From NCBI RefSeq assembly GCF_019049325.1, contig NZ_JAGMUO010000024.1, forward strand, positions 113,373 through 177,372: 64,000 nucleotides of DNA. The letters run 5' to 3'. Source of the DNA: Streptomyces sp. AC512_CC834 (GTDB taxonomy: Bacteria > Actinomycetota > Actinomycetes > Streptomycetales > Streptomycetaceae). Below, piece after piece: positions 26,613-35,344 of the stretch. Both the position numbers and the translations under genes were made by a program. Numbering within the stretch: position 1 is the first letter of the stretch; every line of letters starts with the position of its first letter. The notes under the pieces are model-generated. The model was not told where the DNA came from. It searched no databases and was given only the letters and a program-made list of their open reading frames with translations.

Positions 26613-29111
26613 TTGAGTCGTGAAACTGACAGTTCGTCCTCCGGGCCCCACGGGCGCGGCGGAGCCGCATACCCGTCGGGCACCCCGCCCTACGGGACAC
26701 CCACGGCTTCCGACGCCGGTGCGGACGCGGGCCGTTCGGCCGCGCGCCCGGAGGAGCGCAAGACCGAGACGACGCTGACGACCCGTATCCGGATCAACAT
26801 CCCCGGGTCGCGGCCCATTCCGCCGGTCGTCGTGCGCAAGCCCGTCGCGGACGCCGAGGGCGCCGCCGGTGACGTGGAGACGACGGCCGAGCGACCCGCG
26901 CCGCCGGCGCCGGGCGCCGCCGCCGCGTCCACGGGCGCCCCCGAGGCTCCCGCCGAGCCCGCGCGGCCGGCCGAGGAGAAGCCGACCAGTGACTGGTTCG
27001 CGCCGCGCAAGTCCGGCCCGGCCAAGGGCGCTCAGGGCGGCGGATCCACCAACGGCGCCGGGCTGCCCGGCGGTTCGGGCGCGGGCCCCGGTGGTCCCGC
27101 GGGCGGGAGTGCGGGTGCTTCCGGTGCCGGTGCCGGTGCGCGACCGGGCGGCGGGAGTGGCCGTCCCGGTGGCGTCGTCGGCTCCATGCCCGCACCCGGC
27201 GCCTCCCGGCCCGGGTCCGCGGGCGGCGCCGGCCGCTCCGGGGCGACCGGGCCGACCGGGCCGACCGGCGGGCCCGTCGCGCCCGGCCACGGTGGCGGCA
27301 CCGGTTCCTTCGACGTGACCGAGGCGCTGGCCGCCGGTCCGCTGGGCGGCAACGGCAACGGCACCCGGCCGGGTACCGACGCCGGCCCCGAGCCGCGCCG
27401 CGACGACCTCTCGTACTTCGCGGGGGAGGGCGCGGGAGAGGGACAGGGCAACCAGGCCCCCGGTGCCTACAACGGCCAACAGGGCGCCCAGCACAACGGC
27501 GTGAACGGGCAGTCCCCGTACGGTGGCACCCAGCGCCCCGCGGGCCCGACGAGCGGCCCGGCCACCGGCGACAGCCGACTGACGCCGCCCCCGGTCGGTG
27601 ACCTCGGTGACCTCGGCGGCCTCGGGACGCCCGGCGGCCCCGGAGCGCCGGGCGGCCGACGCGAGCCCGCACCGAACGCCCTGCGCGGCCCGGGTGGTCT
27701 CAGTGGCCCGGGTGGCCCCAGCGGTTCCGGTGGCCCGGGTGGCCCCGGCGGTCCGGGTGTTCCCGGTGGCTTGGGTGGTCTCAGTGGCCCAGGTGGCCCA
27801 GGTGGCCCGGGCGGCCCAGGTGGCCCGGGCAGGCCGGAGGGCACCGGTGGTCCCGGCGCGGGACCCGGTACCGGTCCCGGCGCGGGACCCGACGCCGCCC
27901 GCCCCGGCCCCGGCGGCGGTCTCAGCGACGACACCGCGATCCTCACCCCGCAGCGCCCGGTTCCCCCCGGCCACGGCAACCCGGACAACATCTCCGGCAA
28001 CACCGTCACCAGCGGCATCCCCGTCGTACCGAGCGAGCCCGGCGCGCCCTTCCAGGCCGCGCCCGGCGACGGACCGCTGCCGCACACACCGCACACGCCG
28101 CACACGGCGCCCAAACTGCCCGAGCCGGTCTCCGCGCCGCCGGCGAGCTCCGCCAGGCCCGCCAAGAAGAAGGGGCGCAGGAAGCTCCCGCTGCTCGTCG
28201 GCGGCCTGGTCGTCGTCGCCGGTGTCACCTACGGCGCCGGCCTGCTCATGAACCGCTCCGACGTGCCCAAGGGCACCACCGTGCTCGGCGTCGACATCGG
28301 CGGCGGCACGAGCGACGACGCCGTGGAGAAGCTGGACGACGCCCTCGGCGCCGGCGCGGCCAAGCCGCTCAAGCTCACGGTGGGCGGCGACACCGTCTCC
28401 CTGAAGCCCGACCAGGCGGGCCTCCAGCTCGACACGCAGGCCACGGCCAGCGCGGCGGCGACGAGCGACTACAACCCGGTGTCCGTGATCGGCTCGCTCT
28501 TCGGCCAGAAGCGGGTCGTCGACCCGGTCATGCCCGTCGACGAGGAGAAGCTGCAGGCCGCCCTGGAGGACGCCGCCGACGGGGCCGGGTCGATGACCGA
28601 GGGCACGATCAAGTTCGAGTCCGGCAAGGCCGTCCCCGTCTACGGCAAGGCAGGCAAGAGCATAGACGTCGCCAAGTCCACCGAGGCCGTGACGGCCGCC
28701 TACCGCGAGCAGGTGGAGACGGGCACCGCCACCCAGGTGAACGTGCCGACGACCACGAAGCAGCCCACGGTCTCCAAGGCCGAGGTCGACCGGATGCTGA
28801 AGGAGTTCGCCCAGCCGGCCATGTCGGCCAAGGTGACGGTGCAGACGGACGCCGCGCACACCATTGCGATGAGCCCGGAGAAGTCGCTGTGGAAGTTCCT
28901 CAGGGTCACGGCCGTGGACGGCAAGCTCGTCGAGAAGCCCGACTTCAACGCCCTCAAGGAGCTGTACGGCGGGACGTTCGACGGCGTCCGCATCACCCGC
29001 GGCAACGGTGAGAAGACGGCCGTCACTCCCCAGGACGTCTACGGCGCCCTGCGCCAGGCCCTGAAGAGCAAGACCGACCGGGTGGCGGTCATCGACACCA
29101 CCCCCAACTGA
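26613..29111 (+). CDS. Membrane-anchored protein with peptidoglycan-binding domain and Gly-Pro repeats
   Basis: About 832 aa. TTG 26613 is chosen because GGGAG lies 8 nt upstream and the frame then reads [11 protein letters not shown]; it is the weakest part of the call. The first 500 residues are disordered, rich in Gly, Pro and Ala, including a collagen-like run (encoded at about 27690-27890). A single membrane helix (about 526-545) follows a basic KKKGRRK stretch, so the long N-terminus is cytoplasmic. The extracellular part resembles the YoaR-type putative peptidoglycan-binding domain (PF12229), with [13 protein letters not shown] at its start. It may link a cytoplasmic process to the wall. 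A strong terminator follows. Confidence 0.7.
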   Translation: MSRETDSSSSGPHGRGGAAYPSGTPPYGTPTASDAGADAGRSAARPEERKTETTLTTRIRINIPGSRPIPPVVVRKPVADAEGAAGDVETTAERPAPPAPGAAAASTGAPEAPAEPARPAEEKPTSDWFAPRKSGPAKGAQGGGSTNGAGLPGGSGAGPGGPAGGSAGASGAGAGARPGGGSGRPGGVVGSMPAPGASRPGSAGGAGRSGATGPTGPTGGPVAPGHGGGTGSFDVTEALAAGPLGGNGNGTRPGTDAGPEPRRDDLSYFAGEGAGEGQGNQAPGAYNGQQGAQHNGVNGQSPYGGTQRPAGPTSGPATGDSRLTPPPVGDLGDLGGLGTPGGPGAPGGRREPAPNALRGPGGLSGPGGPSGSGGPGGPGGPGVPGGLGGLSGPGGPGGPGGPGGPGRPEGTGGPGAGPGTGPGAGPDAARPGPGGGLSDDTAILTPQRPVPPGHGNPDNISGNTVTSGIPVVPSEPGAPFQAAPGDGPLPHTPHTPHTAPKLPEPVSAPPASSARPAKKKGRRKLPLLVGGLVVVAGVTYGAGLLMNRSDVPKGTTVLGVDIGGGTSDDAVEKLDDALGAGAAKPLKLTVGGDTVSLKPDQAGLQLDTQATASAAATSDYNPVSVIGSLFGQKRVVDPVMPVDEEKLQAALEDAADGAGSMTEGTIKFESGKAVPVYGKAGKSIDVAKSTEAVTAAYREQVETGTATQVNVPTTTKQPTVSKAEVDRMLKEFAQPAMSAKVTVQTDAAHTIAMSPEKSLWKFLRVTAVDGKLVEKPDFNALKELYGGTFDGVRITRGNGEKTAVTPQDVYGALRQALKSKTDRVAVIDTTPN
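27690..27890 (+). repeat. In-frame GGN-CCN repeats coding for a collagen-like Gly-Gly-Pro tract
   Basis: The DNA repeats GGTGGCCCGGG/GGTGGCCCA units with a 9-bp period, encoding Gly-Gly-Pro or Gly-Pro-Gly triplets within the membrane-anchored protein. Repeats of this type change length by slippage, so tract length may vary between strains. Confidence 0.75.
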
Positions 29112-29120
29112 GCCGACGTC

Positions 29121-29170
29121 ACGCCACGACAGGGGCGCCCGGCACCCGCCGGGCGCCCTTGTCGTGGCGT
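29121..29170 (+). terminator. 23-bp stem terminator after the peptidoglycan-binding protein gene
   Basis: 29121-29143 pairs with 29148-29170 (arm begins ACGCCACGACAGGGG) over 23 positions with one G-U pair and a 4-nt loop, 9 nt after the stop codon. A clear factor-independent type hairpin, without a T-run. Confidence 0.85.
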
Positions 29171-29205
29171 ATCTCACGTCGTGTCTCACGTCGTACGACG
29201 GCCGC

Positions 29206-29219
29206 ATGACATCTGTCAT
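29206..29219. promoter_or_regulatory. Palindrome ATGACA-TC-TGTCAT before the ABC/two-component operon
   Basis: A perfect 6-2-6 palindrome 60 bp upstream of the ABC ATPase start. Just upstream are a 12-bp direct repeat (TCTCACGTCGTG/A, 29172-29195) and a 12-bp palindrome CGTCGTACGACG (29189-29200). NarL/DesR-type regulators bind short palindromes with this kind of spacing, and the operon encodes such a regulator, so autoregulation is likely. Confidence 0.5.
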
Positions 29220-29278
29220 CCGGCGCTCAGGACCGCCGACACTGCCGGGCGCCCGCCCGCCGCGGCCACGATGGTGGC

Positions 29279-30232
29279 ATGACGACGACAGCAGTGGTCG
29301 GGTTCGACCAGGTGACCAAGAGCTACGGCGACGTCCGGGCCGTCGACGGCCTGACGCTCGCCCTGCACCCCGGCGAGACCGTGGCCCTCCTCGGCCCGAA
29401 CGGGGCAGGCAAGTCCACCACCCTCGACCTGCTGCTCGGCCTCAGGCGTCCCGACACCGGAACGGGCGGCACCGTGCACGTGTTCGGCACCGAACCGCGC
29501 GAGGCCATCGTCGCCGGACGGGTGGGCGCCATGCTGCAGAGCGGCGGCCTGATGGACGAGATCACGGTCGCCGAACTCGTCCGGCTCGCCTGCGCGCTGC
29601 ACCCGAAGGCCTACCCGGTCGCCGACGTGCTGGCCCGCGCCGGGCTCACGAAGATCGCCGACCGCAAGGTCGACAAGCTCTCCGGCGGCCAGGCCCAGCG
29701 CGTCCGCTTCGCACTCGCCACCGCCGGTGACAGCGACCTGATCGTCCTGGACGAGCCCACCACCGGCATGGACGTCACCTCCCGCCAGGCCTTCTGGGCC
29801 ACCATGCGCGAACAGGCCGACCGGGGCCGCACCGTGCTGTTCGCCACGCACTACCTGGAGGAGGCCGACGCCATCGCCGACCGGGTGCTCGTCCTGCACC
29901 GCGGCCGGCTGCTGGCCGACGGAACCGCCGCCGAGATCAAGGCCAGGGCGGGGGCCCGCCGGATCTCCTTCGACCTGGACGGCGGCCCGGACGGCACGAT
30001 CGACGAGCCGGCGCTGCGCGCCCTGCCCCACCTGACCTCCCTCACGGTGTCGAACAGCGGCTCCGCAGCGGGCTCCGGCCAGACCGTCCGCATCCAGTCC
30101 GCCGACGCCGACGCCACCGTGCACGCCGTGTACGGACTCGGCCTCTACCCCCGCAACCTCGAAGTCGTCGGCCTCGGACTCGAGCAGGCCTTCGTCGCCC
30201 TCACCGCCGCCGAGGAGGCCAAGCAGCCGTGA
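29279..30232 (+). CDS. ABC-2 type exporter ATPase subunit
   Basis: 317 aa. Walker A GPNGAGKST (about 40-48), Q-loop (MLQSGGLMDE), signature LSGGQAQR (about 137-144) and Walker B LIVLDEPTTGMD (about 157-168) followed by the ATHYLEEAD switch region. The layout and C-terminal extension are those of drug or lipid exporters of the DrrA/NodI group. It is the first of four genes with successive 4-bp overlaps (ATPase, permease, histidine kinase, response regulator), so the kinase and regulator most likely control or sense the substrate of this exporter. Confidence 0.85.
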   Translation: MTTTAVVGFDQVTKSYGDVRAVDGLTLALHPGETVALLGPNGAGKSTTLDLLLGLRRPDTGTGGTVHVFGTEPREAIVAGRVGAMLQSGGLMDEITVAELVRLACALHPKAYPVADVLARAGLTKIADRKVDKLSGGQAQRVRFALATAGDSDLIVLDEPTTGMDVTSRQAFWATMREQADRGRTVLFATHYLEEADAIADRVLVLHRGRLLADGTAAEIKARAGARRISFDLDGGPDGTIDEPALRALPHLTSLTVSNSGSAAGSGQTVRIQSADADATVHAVYGLGLYPRNLEVVGLGLEQAFVALTAAEEAKQP

Positions 30233-30969
30233 ACAGCCTGATCAAACTCGAACTCACCCGCGCCCTGCGCAACCGCAAGTTCCTCTTCTTCTCGGTGATC
30301 TACCCCTCGGCCCTGTTCCTGCTGATCGCTGGCAGCGCCGACGGCACCAGCGAGGTCGACGGCACCGGACTGACCCTGCCCACCTTCTTCATGGTCTCCA
30401 TGGCCTCCTTCGGCGCCCTGACGGCCGTACTGATGGGCAACAGCGAACGCATCGCCAAGGAGCGCGAGAGCGGCTGGGTACGGCAACTGCGGCTGACCAC
30501 CCTCCCCGGCCGCGGCTACGTCCTCGCCAAGACCGCGAGCGCCGCCGTCGTCAGCCTGCCCTCCATCGTGGTCGTCTTCGTCGTGGCCGCGGCCGTGAAG
30601 GACGTACGCCTGGACGCCTGGCAGTGGCTCGCCCTCACCGGCGTGATCTGGGCCGGCAGCCTGGTCTTCGCCGCGCTCGGCGTCGCCATCGGCTACCTGG
30701 CGAGCGGGGACGCGGTCCGCCCGATCACGATGATCGTGTACTTCGGCCTGTCCATGCTCGGCGGCCTGTGGATGCCCACCACCACCTTCCCGCAGTGGCT
30801 GCGCGACATCGCCGAGTGGCTGCCCACCCACGCGTACGCTGCCCTCGGGCAGTCGATCGAACAGAGTCACGCCCCGCACGCACAGGACCTCGCCGTCCTC
30901 GCCGTCTACTTCGTGCTCTTCGCTGGCGGCGCGGCCTGGCTGTACCGGAAGGACACGCTGAAGGCGTGA
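30229..30969 (+). CDS. ABC-2 type transporter permease
   Basis: 246 aa with six predicted membrane segments, the first at about 19-38, and the conserved cytoplasmic loop (GNSERIAKERESGWVRQLR) of ABC-2 permeases. The GTG start overlaps the stop of the ATPase gene by 4 nt and its own stop overlaps the kinase start. It forms a homodimeric channel with the ATPase. The arrangement with a DesK-type kinase recalls lipid- or antibiotic-sensing export modules; substrate unknown. Confidence 0.84.
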   Translation: MNSLIKLELTRALRNRKFLFFSVIYPSALFLLIAGSADGTSEVDGTGLTLPTFFMVSMASFGALTAVLMGNSERIAKERESGWVRQLRLTTLPGRGYVLAKTASAAVVSLPSIVVVFVVAAAVKDVRLDAWQWLALTGVIWAGSLVFAALGVAIGYLASGDAVRPITMIVYFGLSMLGGLWMPTTTFPQWLRDIAEWLPTHAYAALGQSIEQSHAPHAQDLAVLAVYFVLFAGGAAWLYRKDTLKA

Positions 30970-32156
30970 GCGGCGTCGGCATCGGGCAGCGCCCGGAGAA
31001 TCGCAGGCAGAGGGCCGTCAAGGCCCTGTGGACCGGCATCTGGCTGGTCTACCTGAGCGCCCCCGTCAGCGACCTGCTGCACGGCGGTCACGCCTTCGGC
31101 GTCCAGGTCCTCGGCTGGACCGGCCTCGTCGCCTTCGTCGTCTGGTACATGCTGCTGCTCTTCCGCACCGGCCGCGGCGACCGCACCAACCTCGTCCTCG
31201 GCTCCCTCGCCGTCCTCGCGGCCCAGTCCACGGTCCTCGCCCTCACCCTGGGCCGCGAGTGGCTGGTCCTCTTCGTCTACGTCTCGATCGCGTCCGGCGC
31301 CGCCCTGCCGCTGAGCATGGCACGCTGGACGATCCCGGGCGCCTCGGCGCTGATGACGGTGCTGGCGCTGGTGGTGCCGGAGGGCACGTCCTTCATCGGC
31401 GCGCTGCTCATCCCGGCCCTGCTGGGCGGCTTCGCCATGACCGGCGTACGCGAACTGATCCGCACGACCGTCGCGCTGCGCGAGGCGCGGGCCACCGTCG
31501 CCCAGCTCGCCGCCAACGAGGAGCGGCTGCGCCTCGCCCGCGACCTGCACGACCTGCTCGGCCACTCGCTCTCCCTGATCACGCTGAAGAGCGAGCTGGC
31601 CGGCCGCATGCTTCCGGCCCAGCCCGACGAGGCCGCCCAGCAGGTCGCCGACATCGAACAGGTCAGCCGCCAGGCCCTCGTCGATGTCCGGGAGGCCGTC
31701 ACCGGCTACCGCCGCCCGCGGCTCGCCGCCGAACTCGCGGGCGCGAAGGTCGCGTTGTCCGCCGCCGGGGTGGTCGCCGAACTGCCCGGCGAACCGGACC
31801 TGACCGGCGTACCCGAGGACTCCGAGGCGGCCCTCGCCTGGGCGCTGCGCGAGGCGGTCACCAACGTCGTACGGCACAGCGGCGCCCGGCGCTGCGTCGT
31901 GGAACTGCTCGACCGCCAGACGCTGGACGGGGCGGTGCTGGAACTGTCGGTGGAGGACGACGGCTCCGGCGGCCCAGGCCCCGGCCCCGGCCCCGCGAAC
32001 GACCCCGGCAACGGCCTGACCGGCCTCACCGAGCGGCTGGAGAAGGCGGGCGGCGCCCTGGAGGCCGGCCGGATCCGCCAGGGGTTCCGGCTGGTCGCCC
32101 GCGTGCCGGCCGGCTCATCCACCGACGTAGGAACCGACGTAGGATCCGGGGCATGA
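30966..32156 (+). CDS. DesK-type sensor histidine kinase
   Basis: 396 aa. Five or more membrane segments occupy residues 20-155 without a large extracellular domain, suggesting sensing within the membrane, as for DesK or LiaS-like kinases. The HisKA_3 dimerisation domain carries the phosphorylated histidine His195 in RDLHDLLGHSL. The HATPase domain follows (about 285-385: N-box REAVTNVVRHSG, then NGLTGLTER). GTG 30966 overlaps the permease stop and the C-terminal stop overlaps the regulator ATG. A Gly-Pro repeat (GPGPGPGP) is inserted before the G-box. Partner of the next gene. Confidence 0.86.
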   Translation: MSGVGIGQRPENRRQRAVKALWTGIWLVYLSAPVSDLLHGGHAFGVQVLGWTGLVAFVVWYMLLLFRTGRGDRTNLVLGSLAVLAAQSTVLALTLGREWLVLFVYVSIASGAALPLSMARWTIPGASALMTVLALVVPEGTSFIGALLIPALLGGFAMTGVRELIRTTVALREARATVAQLAANEERLRLARDLHDLLGHSLSLITLKSELAGRMLPAQPDEAAQQVADIEQVSRQALVDVREAVTGYRRPRLAAELAGAKVALSAAGVVAELPGEPDLTGVPEDSEAALAWALREAVTNVVRHSGARRCVVELLDRQTLDGAVLELSVEDDGSGGPGPGPGPANDPGNGLTGLTERLEKAGGALEAGRIRQGFRLVARVPAGSSTDVGTDVGSGA

Positions 32157-32767
32157 GCCGCACGATCAAGGTCCTGCTGGCGGAGGACCAGGCGATGGTC
32201 CGCGAGGCCCTGGCCGCCCTGCTCGGCCTGGAGGAGGACATCGAGGTCGTCGCCCAGGTGGCCCGCGGCGACGAGGTGCTGGACGCCGCCCGTGCCCACG
32301 GCGTGGACGTGGCCCTGCTGGACATCGAGATGCCCGGCGCGACCGGCATCGAGGCGGCGGCTCTGCTCCACCGGGAGCTCCCGGCCGTGAAGCTGGTCGT
32401 CCTCACCACCTTCGGCCGCCCCGGCTACCTGCGCGACGCCATGGAGTCCGGCGCCGACGCCTTCCTGGTCAAGGACGCCCCGGCAGCCCAACTCGCCGAA
32501 GCCGTACGCAAGGTGCTGGCGGGGGAGCGGGTCATCGACCCCACCCTCGCGGCGGCGGCCCTCGCCGAGGGCGCCAACCCCCTCACCGACCGCGAACGCG
32601 AGATCCTCCGCGCCGCCGCCGACGGCTCCACCAACGCCGAACTCGCCGCCGCCCTCCACCTGTCCCAGGGCACGGTCCGCAACTACCTCTCCACGGCCAT
32701 CCAGAAACTGGCGGTCAGAAACAGGGCAGAAGCAGTCCAGACAGCCAGAAACAAGGGCTGGCTGTAG
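32153..32767 (+). CDS. NarL/DesR-family response regulator
   Basis: 204 aa. Receiver domain with phospho-acceptor Asp57 (VALLDIEMPG), acidic pair Glu11/Asp12, the conserved Thr (VVLTTFGR) and Lys (FLVKDAP). LuxR-type helix-turn-helix at about 140-195 (LTDREREILRAAADG, GTVRNYLSTAIQKL). The ATG is embedded in the stop of the kinase gene. It probably binds the palindrome at 29206-29219 and controls the exporter operon. It ends 9 bp before the stop of a convergent gene; no terminator hairpin is visible there. Confidence 0.88.
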   Translation: MSRTIKVLLAEDQAMVREALAALLGLEEDIEVVAQVARGDEVLDAARAHGVDVALLDIEMPGATGIEAAALLHRELPAVKLVVLTTFGRPGYLRDAMESGADAFLVKDAPAAQLAEAVRKVLAGERVIDPTLAAAALAEGANPLTDREREILRAAADGSTNAELAAALHLSQGTVRNYLSTAIQKLAVRNRAEAVQTARNKGWL

Positions 32768-32776
32768 AACACGCGT

Positions 32777-33658
32777 TCAGTTCAGCATCGCGCGAGCCAC
32801 CCGCGCCTCCCCCCGCACCTGCTCCGCGGCCTCGTCGTCCACCGCCCCCACAACCTCCGCATACGCCTCCAACTCCCCGGCCCCCGCCGAGAACTCCCCC
32901 CGCTGCACCAACAACCGCGCCCGCTCGTACCGCAACCGAGCCGCATGCGCCGGCAGCAGCAGCGCCAGCTCGATCGCCCACAGCCCGATCGCCGACTGCT
33001 CCGGCCGGCCCGCAGCCCACGCCCGGATGTTGTTCAGGATCCGCGACACGACGTCCAACGGCGCCGCGGGCTCCAGCATGGACGGCCGCAGTTCCGCCCC
33101 CGTCGCCCCGGCGACCAGCACCTCCGCGTCCTTCCCGCTGAGCAGCCGCCCCCCGTCGAACGGATCGGCGAGCACCCGCTCCTCCGCCCCGAGTTCCGGA
33201 CCGAACTCCTCCCCGAACCCGATCACGAAGTGCCCCGGCAACGCGACCCCGTACACCGGCGCCCCCGCCCGCCGGGCCACCTCCAGCCACACCACCGACA
33301 GCAGGATCGGCAGCCCGCGCCGCCGCCGCAGCACCTCGTGCAGCAACGACGACTCCAGCCGCTGATAGTCCGCGGCGACCCCGTGGAACCCGTACCGCCC
33401 GCCGAGCAGGTCCCGCAGCGCCGTCGCCCAGGCCTGCGGCGTGCCCGGCCGGAACGGCAGCTCTCCGGCCAGCCGGTCCAGCTCCACCTGCGCGGCGTCG
33501 AGACCCGCCTCGTCCAGCGTCCCGTCGCCCTCCCCGCCCACCAGCAGGCACAGCGTCGACAGGTCGGGCCGCTCGGAGCGCGCCTCTTCGGCGAACCGCC
33601 GCCGCAGTTCGGCCGAGCGTTCCGGCGACGGGGGGTGAGGGGGCTGGGAGTGATGCAT
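32777..33658 (-). CDS. SirB1/transglutaminase-like family protein
   Basis: 293 aa, cytoplasmic. The region RLESSLLHEVLRRRRGLPI, continuing LLSVVWLEVARRAGAPVYGV, is the signature of the SirB1 N-terminal transglutaminase-like domain (about 95-215), followed by helices that may form a TPR-like repeat (about 220-290). The active-site cysteine of true transglutaminases is not evident in this stretch, so enzymatic activity is doubtful. ATG 33658 was taken as start. It lies 79 bp after the GNAT gene on the same strand and may be in its operon. Confidence 0.7.
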   Translation of the reverse strand: MHHSQPPHPPSPERSAELRRRFAEEARSERPDLSTLCLLVGGEGDGTLDEAGLDAAQVELDRLAGELPFRPGTPQAWATALRDLLGGRYGFHGVAADYQRLESSLLHEVLRRRRGLPILLSVVWLEVARRAGAPVYGVALPGHFVIGFGEEFGPELGAEERVLADPFDGGRLLSGKDAEVLVAGATGAELRPSMLEPAAPLDVVSRILNNIRAWAAGRPEQSAIGLWAIELALLLPAHAARLRYERARLLVQRGEFSAGAGELEAYAEVVGAVDDEAAEQVRGEARVARAMLN

Positions 33659-33737
33659 GGCTGGCTCTTGCCCTTTCGCGGCGATCGGCTACCGGTCCGT
33701 CCCGGCGTCTCGTCACCCGGTCCGTCCTGGCGACTGG

Positions 33738-34748
33738 TTACCGGTCCGTCCCGGCGTTCGCGGGCTCCCGGTAGTGGTGGTACGCGTGGTGCGTGGTGAA
33801 GCCCATCCCCGCGTACAGCGCGCGGGCCCCCGCGTTGTCCGTCTCCACCTGGAGCCACGCCGCCGAGGCGCCCTCCTCGAGCGCCCGCCGGGCCAGCGCG
33901 GCCATCACCTCGGTCGCGAGCCCCCGACGCCGCTGCGCCGGGTCGACCTCGACGGCGGCGAAGGAGGCCCACCGCCCGTCCACGACACACCGCCCGATCG
34001 CCGCCGGGGCGTCCGCACCGGGCACCGTCGCGAACCACACCGACGGCCCGCCGCCCAGCACCCGCAGGGCCACCTCGCCGACGCCCTTGCGCTGATACCG
34101 CGACAGCCAGGCCTCGTCCGCCTCCCGGGACAGGAGCACACCGGTGCCCTCGGCCGTGTCGGCGACCGCTGCGAGCCCCCCGGTCCACAGCTCGGCCGTC
34201 ACCTCCCGCACCCAGCCCCGCCGCTCCAGCTCCGCGCACAGCAGCTCCTGCGTGCCCTCGGCGCCGGTCGCGGTCTGGACGTAGGCGGGCAGCCCCCGCT
34301 CGCCGTACCAGCGCCGTACGGCCGTCAGCGCCTCGTCGAGGGGCAGCCCCGGATCGCCGAGCGGCAGTACGGAATTGGCCCGTCGGGTGAAGCCCGCCGC
34401 CGCCCGCAGCTCCCACTCGCCGAGCCGCTCGCTCTCCACCGGCCGCCAGGCCCGCGCCGCGACCCGCGCCAGCTCCTCGTAGGACGCGGCGGGAGTGCCG
34501 CGACGGCGGGCGGGAGCGGGCGGCACGACCTTCCCGGCGACCAGCGCGGACTGGGCGACACGGACGGATTCGCCACTCTTCCGTGTGATCAGCAGCACAC
34601 CTTCGGTCCATGATGTGAGAACGCCCACCGTGTCGGTGAACTTCTCACTCGCGACACCCGGTTCGCTCAAGGACCGCACGGAGACCCGTTTGCCCACGTC
34701 AGCAGTGGTGATACGGACCTCAAGACGCCCTGCGGCGGAGATTTCCAC
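33738..34748 (-). CDS. GNAT family N-acetyltransferase
   Basis: 336 aa from GTG 34748 (VEISAAGRLEVRITTADVG); an ATG at 34784 is possible but adds a stretch with no conserved look. The N-terminal 70 residues form an SH3-like or histone-like barrel (KRVSVRSL, GVLTSW, ESVRVAQSALV). Residues about 100-330 hold two GNAT-like halves, with the acetyl-CoA binding motif QRRRGLATEVMAALARRAL in the second and the closing NAGARALYAGMGF. Substrate unknown. Divergent from the ferredoxin gene. Confidence 0.75.
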   Translation of the reverse strand: MEISAAGRLEVRITTADVGKRVSVRSLSEPGVASEKFTDTVGVLTSWTEGVLLITRKSGESVRVAQSALVAGKVVPPAPARRRGTPAASYEELARVAARAWRPVESERLGEWELRAAAGFTRRANSVLPLGDPGLPLDEALTAVRRWYGERGLPAYVQTATGAEGTQELLCAELERRGWVREVTAELWTGGLAAVADTAEGTGVLLSREADEAWLSRYQRKGVGEVALRVLGGGPSVWFATVPGADAPAAIGRCVVDGRWASFAAVEVDPAQRRRGLATEVMAALARRALEEGASAAWLQVETDNAGARALYAGMGFTTHHAYHHYREPANAGTDR

Positions 34749-34888
34749 GGGTCGGTTCACCCCTCCTGTTCGGATCATGCCCAAGAACGGAGATACTAGG
34801 GGCGGGCATCGACGACGCCGCGCTCCCGCGCGCCAGGCGGCGGAGCCTGAGGAGGCCCGCCGGCGCCCAATCGAGGAGGAACGACAGC

Positions 34889-35209
34889 GTGACCTACGTC
34901 ATCGCGCAGCCTTGTGTCGACTTGAAGGACAAGGCGTGCATCGAGGAGTGCCCGGTCGACTGCATCTACGAGGGCCAGCGGTCCTTGTACATCCACCCGG
35001 ACGAATGCGTCGACTGTGGTGCCTGTGAGCCGGTCTGCCCGGTCGAGGCGATCTTCTACGAAGACGACACTCCGGAGGAGTGGAAGGACTACTACAAGGC
35101 GAACGTCGAGTTCTTCGACGAGCTCGGCTCACCGGGCGGCGCCAGCAAGCTGGGGCTGATCGAGCGCGACCATCCCTTCGTCGCCGCGCTGCCGCCGCAG
35201 AACCAGTAA
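34889..35209 (+). CDS. fdxA: Seven-iron ferredoxin FdxA
   Basis: 106 aa, soluble electron carrier. Eight cysteines follow the 7Fe pattern: Cys9, Cys17 and Cys50 for the [3Fe-4S] cluster and Cys21, Cys40, Cys43, Cys46 for the [4Fe-4S] cluster, with Cys25 spare. GTG start with ribosome binding site GAGGAGGAA. The C-terminal half (DDTPEEWKDYYKANVEFF) is the usual extension of actinobacterial FdxA. It precedes dapC by 135 bp; the pairing fdxA-dapC is common in actinobacteria. Confidence 0.93.
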   Translation: MTYVIAQPCVDLKDKACIEECPVDCIYEGQRSLYIHPDECVDCGACEPVCPVEAIFYEDDTPEEWKDYYKANVEFFDELGSPGGASKLGLIERDHPFVAALPPQNQ

Positions 35210-35344
35210 GAGCGGCCCGCACGCGCGCCGCCTCGGTCCCGTACGGCCCGATCGTCCTCGATCGGCGCGGTACGGGGCCGAGGCGTTTGCCGTACCGGGC
35301 GCCGCGCCTACCAGGAAGCCGAGCAGGAAAGGGAGCCACCCACC

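Noticed and set aside
26091..29219. 1000-codon minus-strand frame opposite the peptidoglycan-binding protein gene
   Set aside because: Shadow frame of a Gly/Pro-rich gene; no start signal or domain.
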